A stretch of 64,000 nt of DNA from Bettongia penicillata ogilbyi. Lineage: Eukaryota; Chordata; Mammalia; Diprotodontia; Potoroidae. The DNA lies in the NCBI GenBank assembly GCA_023548195.1, contig JAJHZJ010000400.1:558001-622000 (forward strand). The letters run 5' to 3'. Under the pieces are notes generated by a model. It was given only the letters and a program-made list of their open reading frames with translations, had not been told where the DNA came from and searched no databases. Positions 34,395 through 45,130 of this stretch are shown piece after piece. How positions within the stretch are numbered: position 1 is the first letter of the stretch; each line of letters starts with the position of its first letter. The position numbers and the translations under genes were made by a program.

Positions 34395-34515
34395 TCAATG
34401 AGCCACTTCAATTAAACAGATATTTATTAAGGGGTTATTATATAAAAAGACACTGAACATAGAAGGATAAAAATAAAATGCTTCTTGTCCTCAAGGACTT
34501 TATACTCTGCTATAA
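34395..34515 (+). repeat. Ancient dispersed repeat, 5' block
   Basis: 'caattaaacagatatttattaaggggttattat' and 'cttcttgtcctcaaggactttatactctgct' mark another opening block. Confidence 0.55.
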
Positions 34516-34594
34516 GATGCAATATGTAAAGAGGTCAAAAAGTTTTAAGACACAGTGGAAAAAGTAATCTGAAGACTTGGGTTAAAAATTATAA

Positions 34595-34732
34595 TTTTTT
34601 ATGTTTTCCCTGAAATTAGGTCCCTGAATTCAGGGACCATATTTTTGCCTGTTATTATAACCAAGCACTTGCCACAGTTTATGCCATATATTAATTACTT
34701 AATAAATATTTGTGGACTGAATGACCTCTGTC
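34595..34732 (+). repeat. L2 LINE 3' end
   Basis: 'cagggaccatatttttgcct', 'aagcacttgccaca' and 'cttaataaatatttgtggactgaatgacc' are the standard L2 terminal phrases. Confidence 0.7.
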
Positions 34733-34734
34733 AT

Positions 34735-34862
34735 TACCTGTCTTACCCTAGCCAAGTCACTTCACTTTATTAGGACTCCTATTCCTTGTCTATTAAATGA
34801 GAGGATTGATCTAGATGACCTTAGAGGTTCTTTTCATCCCTAGATCAATTCTATGGACCATC
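34735..34862 (+). repeat. MIR-type SINE fragment
   Basis: 'agccaagtcacttcacttt', 'cttgtctattaaatgagaggattgatctagatgacctt' and 'cccta' form a MIR 3' half. Confidence 0.65.
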
Positions 34863-34869
34863 AAATCAA

Positions 34870-35030
34870 ATGCCTAATGTGTACCTATTCTATATACTAT
34901 ATACTATTCTAGGTACTATTCTATTCTAGGTACTAGATAAACAGAAGCTAATTGGAGGGGGTCATGGTTACTAACAATCTAGGATAATCACAGAAGTTTT
35001 CTCATAAAAAGTGGGGAGAAGGAGGAAGAA
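34870..35030 (+). repeat. Ancient dispersed repeat, 5' block, with an internal short duplication
   Basis: 'gcctaatgtgtacctattc' is followed by a doubled 'ctattctaggtacta' phrase, then 'ggttactaacaatctagg'. The doubled phrase looks like a local slippage event. Confidence 0.45.
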
Positions 35031-35044
35031 GATTGTGATTTTTT

Positions 35045-35250
35045 GCAACTGTTATTCCATTTGATCTTCACTGCAACCCTACAATGCAGATGTTATTATT
35101 ATTTCAATTTTATAGTTGAGGACACCGAGCCAAATAGAGATTATGACTTTCCCAGTAAGATACAACTAATAAATTCCTAAAGCCAAATTTGAACTCAGTT
35201 CTTCCCATCTAGGTGTGGTGCTTTATTCACTGCACCACCACTTGTCTCAG
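35045..35250 (-). repeat. MIR, antisense
   Basis: On plus: 'catttgatcttcactgcaacc', 'aattttatagttgaggacacc', 'aaatttgaactcag' and 'tattcactgcaccaccacttg'. Nearly full length. Confidence 0.7.
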
Positions 35251-35394
35251 TGGCGATGGAGCTGAGGCAAGGTGGATAGATACAATGATGCTGACTTGTT
35301 AAGTCATAGACAGTTGAGCAATGCTACTAATGCATGGCCTCATATTGGGTCGGAATATCTCCTGCTTCACTGCACACCTAACCAACTTCCTCAT

Positions 35395-35560
35395 TCATAC
35401 ACACACACACACAATGTATATAAACATATTTATTTATACATATATTTTATACACATACATGTTTTATACACACATGTGTATATAAACATACATATTTTTT
35501 ATACATATATTTTATACACATATATGGATATGTATGTATAAGTATGTATGCATGCATTCT
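35395..35560. repeat. CA/TA/TG microsatellite tract
   Basis: A (CA)n start followed by repeated 'tatattttatacacatac' units. A near-duplicate of about 65 bases is visible within the tract (35430-35470 and 35500-35525). Confidence 0.7.
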
Positions 35561-35697
35561 TGGACCCTATATACCCATGTTGCACAGGATCATGACTAGA
35601 TTCTGTTTCTGGGTATTTTTACCTGGACAAAAGGTAAAATTTCAGAATTGTTTTCCCTAATCTTCTCCCTAGACTAGCTGTAGTCATTTCTTTTCTT

Positions 35698-35925
35698 GTT
35701 GCTCAGTTATTTTTCATTTATGTCTGACTCTATTTAGGTTTTTTGGCAAAGATGCTAGAGTGGTTTGCCATTTTCTTCCCCAACTCATTTTACAGATGAG
35801 GAAGCTGAGGCAAAAAGGGTTAAGTTGCTTGTCTGGAGTTACATATTTAGTGAGTGTCTGAAAACAGGATTTGAACGCAGAAAGATGAATCTTCCTTACT
35901 CCACGTTCAGTAATCTATCATCCGA
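35698..35925 (-). mobile_element. tRNA-headed SINE with RTE/BovB-like tail, antisense
   Basis: The plus strand reads the tail first ('tgtctgactctatttagg', 'tttggcaaagatgctagagtggtttgcca'), then 'cattttacagatgaggaagctgaggc', then the core and tRNA-like region. The 5' head is worn. Confidence 0.75.
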
Positions 35926-37200
35926 GTCCTTTATTTGCCCCTATTTCTTTTAGCCTATCATAATTCCTTGCATTGAACCCATATGCTAGCTCATGGTTAA
36001 TTTGGAAATTATGCGAAGACAAATATCCAAAGAAATCAACATATCACAATTTGATTACCTGCCCTTTGAGAAGTTTGCAATCACATTGAATAAACAGTCC
36101 TTCAAATCGTCTTCCGTGGAATCCAAAGAAAATATCAAGATTGGTTATCAGATAAGGCCAAGGTCAAATATCAAAATTCAAGCAATTCATTAACAAAGAC
36201 TCACAAGTTAGTGTTGAAAAACTTTTTTTTAATAAAATCATATAAACAACTAATATTCCTTTTCTTTTTGATAACTGTGATCGCTTCACTAATCTGAAGA
36301 GATAAAGTATGGCTCAGTTGCTTTGGTAAATGAATACCTCTGGATGTGATCTTATTTATGGAATGAATCATGAGAGCCTTTTCATTCTCATTTGGTTATG
36401 TGTCTCTACCTCCATTTTTCTGTTTGCTTCATGGCAATATACCTTGTACTGTTCACGTGTTTTCCTACTGAACTATTGTAAGACTATAAGACACGACAGA
36501 AATAAATTAGTAACATCACTTGGATCCCAAAAAGAAATATTTCAAGGTGTTCTTCAAGCCCCTGTGAGGTATAATGCAAGGGTTTTAAGAGTAGAGGGGC
36601 AAAATGATTTCTATGGGGCTAATTCTGAATCTATAAAATGAAAACTTACACTTTACCCATCTGGTTATGAACTGCTTGAAAACCTCATACTTGGTCAAAT
36701 TGCTTCAACAGTTACTGAAGTGTGGCAACCTCAAGAGCAAAATGCACCAGGCATTGTGTAAGAGGGAGAAAATTACAAATCTTTGCCTTGGAGAGGAACA
36801 ATTCAGCTGGAGGAGAGAGGGGAAACAATTCAGCAAGATGACACATTTTGTACTTGAAGGTACAAAGGGATATATGTTCATAAAATACATTGTATGGAGC
36901 TTCTTGTGTAAGTCAGACTTTAAAAGTAATAATAGGGAGATCCTTCATGTGAGAGACACAGATATTTTAACTGGAGAGCAGTAAATCAAGTCAGTGATGA
37001 TACAGACTAATATATTACAAGCCGTTGCTTCCTGAGTGTCAAGGGAAATGCAATGCCTTCTTTTTCTAATTAACAAAAATTGAATATTTGAGGGCTAAAG
37101 TTACACTCCAAAATGATAACACTAACCTATAGGTAAGGCATGTCAGATTTCCAGATATATGATGTCTATTTAGTTTATGCCTGAAGATACTAATAAAATA
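35926..37200. other. Unassigned sequence with three same-strand short open frames
   Basis: Plus-strand ATG frames at 35993-36193, 36330-36641 and 36667-36984 are of ordinary composition but in different frames. They have no recognised domain and no convincing splice sites. A possible opening block of the ancient repeat lies near 36740-36800. I do not call genes here. Confidence 0.35.
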
Positions 37201-37204
37201 AATT

Positions 37205-37425
37205 GGACATTTTCATCTTAAACCCAGTATGTCCCAAAATGAATTGTTTTTTTTCCATCCTTTCTCTGTCTCTGTCTGGTAGTATCTGTTTTTCTCTGCC
37301 ATTGTCTTTTTTTCTCTGTCTCTGTCTGTCTCTTCCTCCCCCCACCCTCCAATCATCTCTGTTCTTTAACATCTTTATTTCTATTGCTGGCATCATAATC
37401 ATCCCAGTCCTCTGAGCTCAACCTT
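37205..37425 (+). repeat. TC/TCTG-rich low-complexity tract
   Basis: Repeated 'tctctgtctctgtctg' units mixed with C/T-rich sequence. Open frames on both strands here are low-complexity artefacts. Confidence 0.65.
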
Positions 37426-37594
37426 TTAGAGATATTTTTATTCCTCCTTTTCCCTAACACTCCATATATCAGTCAAATAGAACATAGGCAGACAAATATA
37501 ACTCCATGAGCAATGACTATATCATTTGGAAAATAATGAGGTCAGATAATTTGATCTGTATTTCTTCCAGTTTTAATTCCTATGATAAGTACTA

Positions 37595-37598
<4 letters not shown>

Positions 37599-37691
<93 letters not shown>
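37599..37691 (+). repeat. (TC)n microsatellite, about 46 units
   Basis: TC dinucleotides with one TG interruption near 37680. Confidence 0.95.
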
Positions 37692-37699
37692 AATTAAAT

Positions 37700-38360
37700 C
37701 TCTTTTATATCTTCTCCTTTTCATCCCAGTTGCTACCATCCTAATCTGGACCCCTCTCTCCTCTTATGGACTTATATGGACTTCTCCTCATTCATCTCTG
37801 TATTTGAATATCAACCTCTCTAACCAATCCTTTACACTACCGCCAAAATAAACTCGTCCTGACACAGCTTTAATCACATAACTTTTCTGATTCAAAGTTT
37901 CAGTGCCTCTCCATTGTCTTTAGAATAGTCTAACATTCAAGGTTTTCCAAAATCTACAAAAGAATACCTTTGCATATTGAACATATATTTCTTTGCAGCC
38001 AAAATTCATTCTCTGATCTTGTCCTGTCTTCTTCTACCTCTTGTTATTTTCATAGACTGAAGCTTGAGCATGCAGAGATTCACTCTATCTCTCTAGTTAT
38101 TAAAAATCTTCTCTTCTTTCAAGGGTACCCTATGGACCACATCCTCCAAGAAGACTTCATAGATCCCCATAGTTAGATAACATACATTTTTCTTTCATAG
38201 AATATCCTCTGGTGATCTCTTCTAATGAGCTTATTCTTTGACTTGCATTAAGGTTCTGTGTCCATGTCATATCCCTCCAGGGGACTACAAGCTCTAAAGA
38301 GCAAAGGATATATCATTTTCATTCCTATAATGCTAGCATACAGTAGAGGATTAATGGATG
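37700..38360 (+). repeat. L2 LINE 3' region
   Basis: The L2 order is followed: 'gtttcagtgcctctccattgtcttta', 'aatagtctaacattcaagg', 'aatctacaaaagaatacctttgc', 'caagaagacttcatagatcccc', 'ctacaagctctaaagagcaaagg' and 'cctataatgctagcatacagtagaggattaatgg'. It is noncoding remains of an old LINE. Confidence 0.7.
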
Positions 38361-38928
38361 GTTGTGGATTTTCTGAACTTAATTGGACATTTAAAATCCA
38401 GGTAATACTCTACAACATAGTGGAAACCTTCTCTGAAGAAACATGCAACATATTTGTAAAGCAAAACACATGGACGTTTTTATTGCCTAAAAATATCAAT
38501 AAGCATGTTATATTTTTGGCAATGAAAACAACTGTTTTTTCCCTTTGAAATCTGTAATTCAGATTTTGTAGTTCATTTCAGTTTTTAGGATAATATGACT
38601 CTAAATGACTATCTTTTTAATACATGAGATGATTCCAAAATTAATCAAAGAATCTTATAATTTACATTACAGCTGTGGAATATGACTTTATTAGCTCAAA
38701 GCTGTATTAATTAAAATTTTCTTTATTGTTTGTATCTTTTGAAATAAAAGTATCCATGCATTAAATATTTTCCTCAAATATTTATGAGGCAGCTACCTTT
38801 TTTAATCAATTTACTTCGATTTTAAAATTAAAATTATGATCCATTTAGAGTAATAATGAAATATTTCTACAAGTTCTTTAAAAAAAATGTTCTTCCCAAA
38901 ACAATATGACATTTTATGCAGAAGGGTC
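38361..38928. other. Unassigned AT-rich sequence
   Basis: No recognised repeat. Dense TAAT/ATTA motifs occur between 38560 and 38880. This could be a conserved regulatory segment or only AT-rich DNA. Confidence 0.3.
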
Positions 38929-38929
38929 A

Positions 38930-39065
38930 AAGAAGTGAGTCAGGTAATATATATATTATTATCTCCCATGTGTAGAGTCACTGAAATGATCATATAGCTT
39001 AGGGAGGATTTGAACTCAGATCTTTTGAATTCCAGTAAAGTATACTTTCAATGTTGATACTCTAC
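38930..39065 (-). repeat. MIR, antisense
   Basis: 'agggaggatttgaactcagatcttttgaattccagtaa' on plus is the antisense MIR middle. Confidence 0.6.
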
Positions 39066-39094
39066 AAAATAAAAAAAATCATGAAATAATCAGA

Positions 39095-39240
39095 GGGCCT
39101 CAGTTCAAAGCCCAGCTCTGTCACTACCAATGTGACATTCAAAAATCATTTGACTTCTTTAGGTCTCAGTTTCTTTATTGCAAAATGACTTCTAAAGTTC
39201 CTTCTCGCTTTATATCTATGATCTTCTGGCTAATGATTGT
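39095..39240 (+). repeat. MIR, sense
   Basis: 'gggcctcagttcaaagcccagctctgtcactaccaatgtga', 'tctcagtttctttattgcaaaatgac' and 'ctaaagttccttctcgctttatatctatgatctt'. It lies next to the antisense MIR, giving a short inverted pair. Confidence 0.75.
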
Positions 39241-39324
39241 GAGGTCTTGGAATGGATTTTTCTGAATGCTTTCAGAGACACACTTCTTGGGTTACCTCTT
39301 TAGAGCCTCCCTTTGAAACTATAA

Positions 39325-39402
39325 TTAGCCCTGGATGGGCCGGCATCTGGTCTTCCTAACTTCAACTCTAACCCGTTATGCCCTTCACCACCTAGCTGCT
39401 GA
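39325..39402 (-). repeat. SINE head remnant, antisense
   Basis: 'ggtcttcctaacttcaactctaacccg' and 'ccttcaccacctagctgc' are the complement of the tRNA-like head. Confidence 0.6.
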
Positions 39403-39411
39403 AAATTATGA

Positions 39412-39647
39412 TCATAATAGCTAAAATTTATATAGTGGTTAAGGGTTTTTAATTACATATTTTATCATAATTAATCCTAATAATTCTCTGTAATGACATT
39501 ATTTTCACAGATGAAGAATATGTGGCTGACAGGTTAAATTACTTGCCTGGAGTTATTCAGATTGTGTCTGAAGCCAGATTCAAACCTAAGTCTTCTTGAC
39601 TCCAACTCAAAAGCTTTGTCCTGTGTGGCACCTTGCTGCCTTTGACA
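39412..39647 (-). repeat. MIR/THER-type SINE, antisense
   Basis: 'tatatagtggttaagggttt', 'attattttcacagatgaagaatatgtggctgacagg', 'agattcaaacctaagtcttcttgactccaac' and 'ggcaccttgctgcc'. Nearly full length on minus. Confidence 0.7.
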
Positions 39648-39723
39648 TGGAGATATAGAGAAGAATAAATAATCACGTAGAATGAGAAGGCAAGAATAGA
39701 CTATGATCTGTCCTGCTGGACAG

Positions 39724-39724
<1 letters not shown>

Positions 39725-39760
<36 letters not shown>
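39725..39760 (+). repeat. (CA)n microsatellite
   Basis: About 17 uninterrupted AC units, then a less regular CA-rich tail to about 39780. Confidence 0.9.
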
Positions 39761-39761
<1 letters not shown>

Positions 39762-39820
39762 CACACACGCATGCACAGACAAATATGTGCGTATAATAAC
39801 CAAACATTTTATAAATGGAT

Positions 39821-39929
39821 AAAATGATAATTTAGAGATGAGTGAAAAGTCTATATAAAAGAAAAGAGTTTCAATAAAATGATAATTTAGAGATGAGTGA
39901 AAAGTCTATATAAAAGAAAAGAGTTTCAA
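39821..39929. repeat. Perfect 55-bp tandem duplication
   Basis: Unit 1 is 39821-39875 and unit 2 is 39876-39929. The units are identical over 54 bases. Each carries 'agtctatataaaag'. The lack of any difference suggests a recent event or an assembly artefact. Confidence 0.9.
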
Positions 39930-41884
39930 AAAAGTAGAGGATCATAAACTAATGAAAATAAGATAGCCTTCCTCCAGCAAGAAGTACTTGCTACTAAGTC
40001 ATCCCAAACAGAAGTCTTTCTATTTTATTCTTCAATATCTCTAGTAAAAGAAGTTTGTTCTTCATCCTAGGTAGTCTCCTTGAGCCTTAGATTTTTACTA
40101 TCATTTAAAAAGGAAATAAACTTTTTGTAGATTGCAGTAGATTATATTTGGAAGCACCCCTCAAACTCCAGTGTAAAAGAGGCACTTGCATTTAGAGTGA
40201 TGGTATTACTGAATCTTATTTCTGAAACAGTTATATTTCCCAAGCAGTAGGGGATTCAGCTCCAAGTATGTTGGGCTGTACCCTTTAAGGAATGGATTTA
40301 CACAGAGTAGATGGGACAGAGATGTTTGTTTAAAGTTTAAGTCAAATGATTTCAAGATCTTATATTTCAGTTTTCAGCTCTTATCTGTCTAAAAAATAAA
40401 AAAACAAAAAATAGTGGTTTTGAGTCCCTTTATGAAAATTTCTTCCACTGACTACCTCTTAACAAGAGAAATAGAATAGCAATTATAATTATTAACAAAA
40501 GTCTTTGCAATGGGTAAAAGGATCCAGTTGGAAAAAAAAAGTATTTTTTAATCTTCCAATGTTGAAGTATATTCTTTCTTTTCATTGTTCTGTAGTATAA
40601 GCAATCAATGACAGGTACATTTTTTAATCACTTCTATTACTTTCTTCTTTGACCCTTCTGCATAAAACTCCATCCATGGTTTCCTGACTTTGAACTGGCC
40701 CTGTCCATTCCTCAGCATAACCAGCTCGCTTCTGAGATATCTGATACAATGATCCCCTGGGATACTTTGTACTTGAGATATTTCCAATTACTCTTCCCAG
40801 AATAAAGATGACTTTTTAGAAGTCAAACATTACTCATCAGATGAAGTTCAAAGACAGTTGTTTTCTTTTTTTTTTTAGTTCTCCAAATGTCATCTTAGTT
40901 TATCAGGATTTTTGTTTATTTTTTGAAGAGGAATATTGTCAACAGATTTGTACTGCTCTTACCTTCATCCTTTCGGCTCCTTGAATTTTTCAGAGACATA
41001 TTTTCATGACTCCTAGTCGTGGGTTATGCTTGAAATTCCAAATGAAGACATAAATAAGAATTATAAGAGCAGTGATGGTTTTAATTACCAAATTCAGTAA
41101 AGATCCTCCAATTTATGGATGTTACTATTAGTTTGTGCATTCTCTCAACTATTCAACAAGATGTTTACAGTTACCTGAAAAGGAGCTTCTCATGATATGA
41201 TTAGAGATTCTGAGTTTATAGATGATTTTGTTTTCTGTACTTAGTTAAATATTTGACTCTTGTCCAGAATGCTCATTGATGCAAAAAGTGCTACAGAACC
41301 TTTCTGGCTGATGTTCCTCTTTCTAGGTAGTCTCTTTGTCAATTCCTATTCATACAGACCAAGGAATTTATTTTTTTGCTCTGTTACAATTGTTGAGAGA
41401 GGAAAGGAATTGTTGATTTGGCCTTACCTTTGGCTGTTCATCATTTTGGAAAAGAAAAAAAGTAAACTGAATTCATTGAAGTTGAAATGAAATAGATATT
41501 GTAGATAGTCCACAAAATAACGATGACTTTGGGGCATAGAGGAAATCATGGGAGAGACTGGAAGTAGCAGCTTCTCCCCCTTTTGGATTGTTACTAACTT
41601 TGAAATTGAAGTGGAATTCTCATCCCCATCCCCAAATTAATTTTTATTATGTAGGCTTTTAATCTCCCCCTCCTCAATTCTACACCTTTTACTCCTCGTG
41701 AGAAAGGATCTGAGAGAGTGAGATCTATCAGTGAGCCAAAGAAGCCTCGTAGCTCTGGTTACAAGTGGTAACACCACTGGAAACTGACCTAGAAGTAACC
41801 AAAGAGTGTCTGGGGCAGATCCTGAATAGTTATGGTGGATTTGGAGAAAAGTAAGGACAGATGCAGCTAACTGTTACAACGAAG
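39930..41884. other. Unassigned, mostly single-copy-looking sequence
   Basis: Nearly 2 kb with no recognised gene. The segment 40513-40596 is homologous to 41966-42055 (separate entry). Short open frames, for example 40605-40787 minus and 41260-41490 plus, have no known domain. Confidence 0.4.
40513..40596 (+). repeat. Direct repeat, copy A (unknown family)
   Basis: Shares 'atccagttgg', a poly(A) run, 'aatcttccaatgttgaagtatattctttctt' and 'ttgttctgta' with 41966-42055. Same orientation, about 1.45 kb apart. Confidence 0.7.
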
Positions 41885-41965
41885 GGAGCACTAGACCTGG
41901 AGTGAGGAAGACCTGGCCTCATTTTCAACCCCAGACATTGACTCTCAACATGTGAGCTATGTGAC
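41885..41965 (+). repeat. SINE head fragment
   Basis: 'agcactagacctggagtgaggaagacctggcctcattttcaaccccagacattgactctcaacatgtgagctatgtgactgg' matches the tRNA-like head and core. The normal continuation is missing, and direct-repeat copy B begins at once. Confidence 0.65.
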
Positions 41966-42055
41966 TGGTCAAAAGGGTCCAGCTGAAAAAAAAAAAAAAG
42001 ATTTTTTTTAATCTTCCAGTGTTAAAATATATTCTTTCTTTGTGCTGTTCTGTAT
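41966..42055 (+). repeat. Direct repeat, copy B (unknown family)
   Basis: Homologous to 40513-40596. It is fused to the truncated SINE head upstream and runs into a (TA)n tract downstream. Confidence 0.7.
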
Positions 42056-42056
42056 T

Positions 42057-42081
42057 TATATATATATATATATATATATAA
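42057..42081. repeat. (TA)n microsatellite
   Basis: About 12 TA units. Confidence 0.9.
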
Positions 42082-42098
42082 ACTTCTAACCTTTCTTG

Positions 42099-42104
<6 letters not shown>

Positions 42105-42179
<75 letters not shown>

Positions 42180-42230
42180 CTCTCTCTCTCTCCCTCCCTG
42201 CCTCCCTCCTTCCCTCCTCTCTCTCTCATA
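42105..42230 (+). repeat. (TC)n microsatellite and CT-rich extension
   Basis: About 35 uninterrupted TC units to 42175, then less regular CT/CCTC-rich sequence. The long Arg-Glu minus-strand frame across it is an artefact. Confidence 0.95.
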
Positions 42231-43130
42231 CTTTAAAAACCTTAAAATCCTATGCAAAATGCTAGATTTTGTTATTACTGATGTGGGACCACAGCATTGC
42301 ATTGAAGGTGAACTGACACCTCAACATCAACCTAACTCAAAACTAAATAAAACTGATAGCTACAATGAAATCTTTCACACTTGTCCTAACTCCAGAGCAT
42401 CCCTGTCACACACATATTTTCTACACGTTTGCTGCACTCATTTCAGATAATTCTACAACCCATTTTCATTTCCTTATTTTTCCCTTTCTCTTAAAGTCAG
42501 AAGGAGGAAGAGGAAAAGGGAAAACAGTAGGGTAAAGTTGTTTCTTTTGTATTTTCTCATTGTTCCATTTATAATTATCTAATTTTCCATGTTTTAATAA
42601 ATCATATGCCCATTTAAAAAGTCAATTGTCTAAATCTAATGAGTGAGATTGAAGAACTTTCCCAGAGGTGTAAAAGGGGTTCAACCACAAAGATAAGACA
42701 TTTTTTACTGAGTAATTTTGAAGCATATTCTATTGGCTTGCAACAAGGCCTTGAGAGCAGGAGTTGTGGGAGAAATAATCTAAGAAGTGGAAAGCTGATG
42801 CTCTTTGGTGTGTGAAGAGGATCCTGAAGATTTTGAATCCTTACTCATATGTAAGAATATGCTCTGATGTAACCAGAGAAGAAGAGACAAGGGGCTAGTG
42901 ACAAATGGTGGTCAGAAAATGGCCTAGACTTCCTGGGTGACTAATTAGTGAACTGATGACCTACCTCTCTGTAAGTTATAGAAGTCAGAGGATGAGCTGA
43001 ATATGAGAAGTTACAGTTTGTCTTTACTACTAATTCTATACCTTGGTCTTATTACTCAGCCAACTCTGAAAGTCAATGGAGGTTAATGACCTAAGTTAAA
43101 TAATATTACACCTTAAAAACATGAAGAATT
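42231..43130. other. Unassigned sequence
   Basis: No recognised gene or repeat in 900 bases. Confidence 0.4.
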
Positions 43131-43139
43131 CAATCTACT

Positions 43140-44220
43140 AATAAATTGGTAAATATTTATTAAGCACCTACTATGCTTATATGATAGAAATTCAAGTGAA
43201 ACAAAAAAAAATCCATAATAATAATGATCAAAATTTTTATGGGGAGGGGTATGATATACTTTATACATAGCATATACTTAAATTCAAACTTACGCAAAGT
43301 ATTTAAATATAATTTAGTTTGAAAGGAAGGTTACTCCCATAGGGGGAGGGGGTAATGAGGAAAGATTTCATGCAGAATATGGTGCTTCAGTTATATCTTA
43401 AATGAAGCAAGGAGGATGGTACATGGATAGAGCACCAGTGCAGGAGTCAGGAGGACCTGAGTTCAAATCTCACGTCAGACACTTGACACTCACTAGCTGT
43501 GTGACCTTGGGCAAGTCACTTAACCCCAATTGACTCATCCTGGGTCATTTCCAGTCATCCTGATGAATGTCTGGCCATTGAATTCAGATGACTCTGGAGA
43601 AGTGAGGTTGGTGACCTGCACAGCCCTCTCTTACTCACTCAAAGTCAAGTGCAAGTCATGTCATCATTTCCCTGATGGCATGGTCTTCTTTGGGCAATGA
43701 GGATGAACACATACAAATGGAGCAAGGAGATTCTGTGAAGGAGGATTTAGAAGGGAATGCAAATCAGGGATGTGGGAACGGCCATTGCAAAGGCATGAAA
43801 ATGTGTGTAGGATGTGGAATAATGTTCAATGAGGAAGGAAAAATATAATTTATCGAATTTTGGGGGGTTTTAAAGCTAAAAAGAGAAGTTATAGTTTATC
43901 CTTGAAGCAATAGCAAGCCACTGGAGTTAGTTGAGTTGAGAAGAGAAATGCTCAGATCTGTGCTTGAGGAAAATTGACTTTGGCAGAAGTGTGTAAGATG
44001 GATTGTAGCATTATGAAACTTCAGACAGGAGAGAGCAACCAGGTCTTTGCAATAATCTAGAAAAGTGGTGATGAGAGGAGTCAAGCATGATGATGAGATT
44101 ACAAACTCGAGACACTGAATGGATAGTGTTGCCTTTAAGAAATGTGGAAGAGAGGAGGGTTCAGAAGAAAATGTAATGAATTCAACATTATATATTTTAA
44201 GTTTAAGGTGTGTTTAGGAC
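43140..44220 (+). repeat. Ancient dispersed repeat, copy D, split by a SINE
   Basis: The opening block is 'ggtaaatatttattaagcacctactatgc'. After the SINE at 43415-43720 it continues with 'cattgcaaaggcatgaaaatg', 'agcaatagcaagccactggagttag', 'gatctgtgcttgaggaaaattgactttggcag', 'ctttgcaataatctagaaaagtggtgatgag' and 'tttaggacatcc'. Confidence 0.7.
43415..43720 (+). mobile_element. tRNA-headed SINE with the non-BovB LINE tail, with target duplication
   Basis: Head and core are 'gatagagcaccagtgcaggagtcaggagg', 'cacttgacactcactagctgtgtgaccttgggcaagtcacttaacc'. The tail ('ggtcatttccagtcatcctgatgaatgtctggcc', 'gaagtgaggttggtgacctgcacagccctc', 'gtcatgtcatcatttccctgatggcatggtcttctttgg') is homologous to the LINE 3' end at 32760-32895. 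AGCAAGGAG at 43406-43414 and 43721-43729 is a perfect 9-bp target-site duplication. It interrupts the ancient repeat cleanly. Confidence 0.85.
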
Positions 44221-44224
44221 ATCC

Positions 44225-44345
44225 AGTTCAATTCAATAAATATTTACTAAGTGCCAGGCATTCAATTAAGCACTGGGGATGCAAATTAGGAAAAAAAAAT
44301 TAAAAGGTAGTCTGTGTCCTTAAGGAACTTACAATCTAACAGGAT
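44225..44345 (+). repeat. Ancient dispersed repeat, 5' block
   Basis: 'cagttcaattcaataaatatttactaagtgccaggcattcaattaagcactggggatgcaaa', 'gtccttaaggaacttacaatctaacagg'. It follows copy D directly. Confidence 0.7.
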
Positions 44346-44412
44346 AAGATCCCAACAAAAGGAAGCAGAATAGCCAGGGGTTACTGGCTGGTACCTGGAA
44401 GCAATGGAGTAC

Positions 44413-44719
44413 GATGTGCCTTGGAATTAAAACCAAGCAGAACTACTGATGGAAAATGGAGAATTACTTGGAAAGTTATGAACATACAAAACCCTCTATA
44501 TAGAAAGGAGTTTATTGCTCTACTCTCCAGCCCTCCAGTCAGAGGGGAGAAACAGCTGAAGGAACTGAAAACTTGTTGAGTATCAAGAATCAATAAGCCT
44601 GAGTCAATAAGCCTGGTGAAGAGATTTCAGATGACCTGCTCATTCTGGGTGATGTATGGTGTTCCATGGAACTGAAACCAATCAGAGCAAATGATGGAAA
44701 ATGGGAGTTATCTGGAAAG
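44413..44719. repeat. Two imperfect direct repeats of about 65 bp
   Basis: 44413-44477 and 44651-44719 share 'gatgt', 'ttccatggaactgaaaccaa', 'atgatggaaaatgg', 'ttatctggaaag'-type sequence in the same order. The family is unknown. Confidence 0.55.
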
Positions 44720-44785
44720 AGAAACATCAGAGATATCAGAGAAAGAGGAATATTTGGATATCCTGATGCAGATTGAAGTAGCGAT

Positions 44786-44841
44786 CCCCAGAGATATAGA
44801 TATATATAGTATATAGATATATATGTATATAATATATATCT
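44786..44841. repeat. TA-rich microsatellite
   Basis: 'agatatagatatatatagtatatagatatatatgtatataatatatatc'-type units. Confidence 0.8.
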
Positions 44842-45061
44842 GTTACAATGTAAATGAAAAGAGTCTTAAAATTCAAATAAGTTCTAAAAAAATAACTACA
44901 ATTTTTGGCCATACATAGTAAATGACAAAATGTATATTCCTTTCACTTGATAAATAAATTGGAACCTGTGTCATAATGCTCTGCTGACTGCAATTCCTGG
45001 TTATGTTTTTTTTTTTTTCTTTTATAAGGGAAAACATAAAGGGGTTGAAGATGGGACACAT

Positions 45062-45130
45062 GTGTTGGTATGTGTGTGTATATATATAAATATACATGCA
45101 TATATACATTTATATATATTATATATATGA
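45062..45130. repeat. TG/TA microsatellite
   Basis: 'gtatgtgtgtgtatatatataaatatacatgcatatatac' type units, followed by more TA. Peptides read across it are simple-sequence artefacts. Confidence 0.8.

Noticed and set aside
36330..36641. Hydrophobic N-terminal peptide considered as a small membrane protein
   Set aside because: The hydrophobic run comes from T-rich codons. There is no supported transcript structure, and the surrounding DNA looks noncoding.
35993..36984. Three successive plus-strand open frames (66, 103 and 105 codons)
   Set aside because: They are in different frames without convincing splice sites joining them, and none has a known motif. Chance is the simpler reading.
41925..42302. 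125-codon minus-strand frame rich in Arg-Glu
   Set aside because: It is a direct translation of a TC/GA microsatellite. The same applies to 37542-37739, 49179-49404 and 16634-16954.
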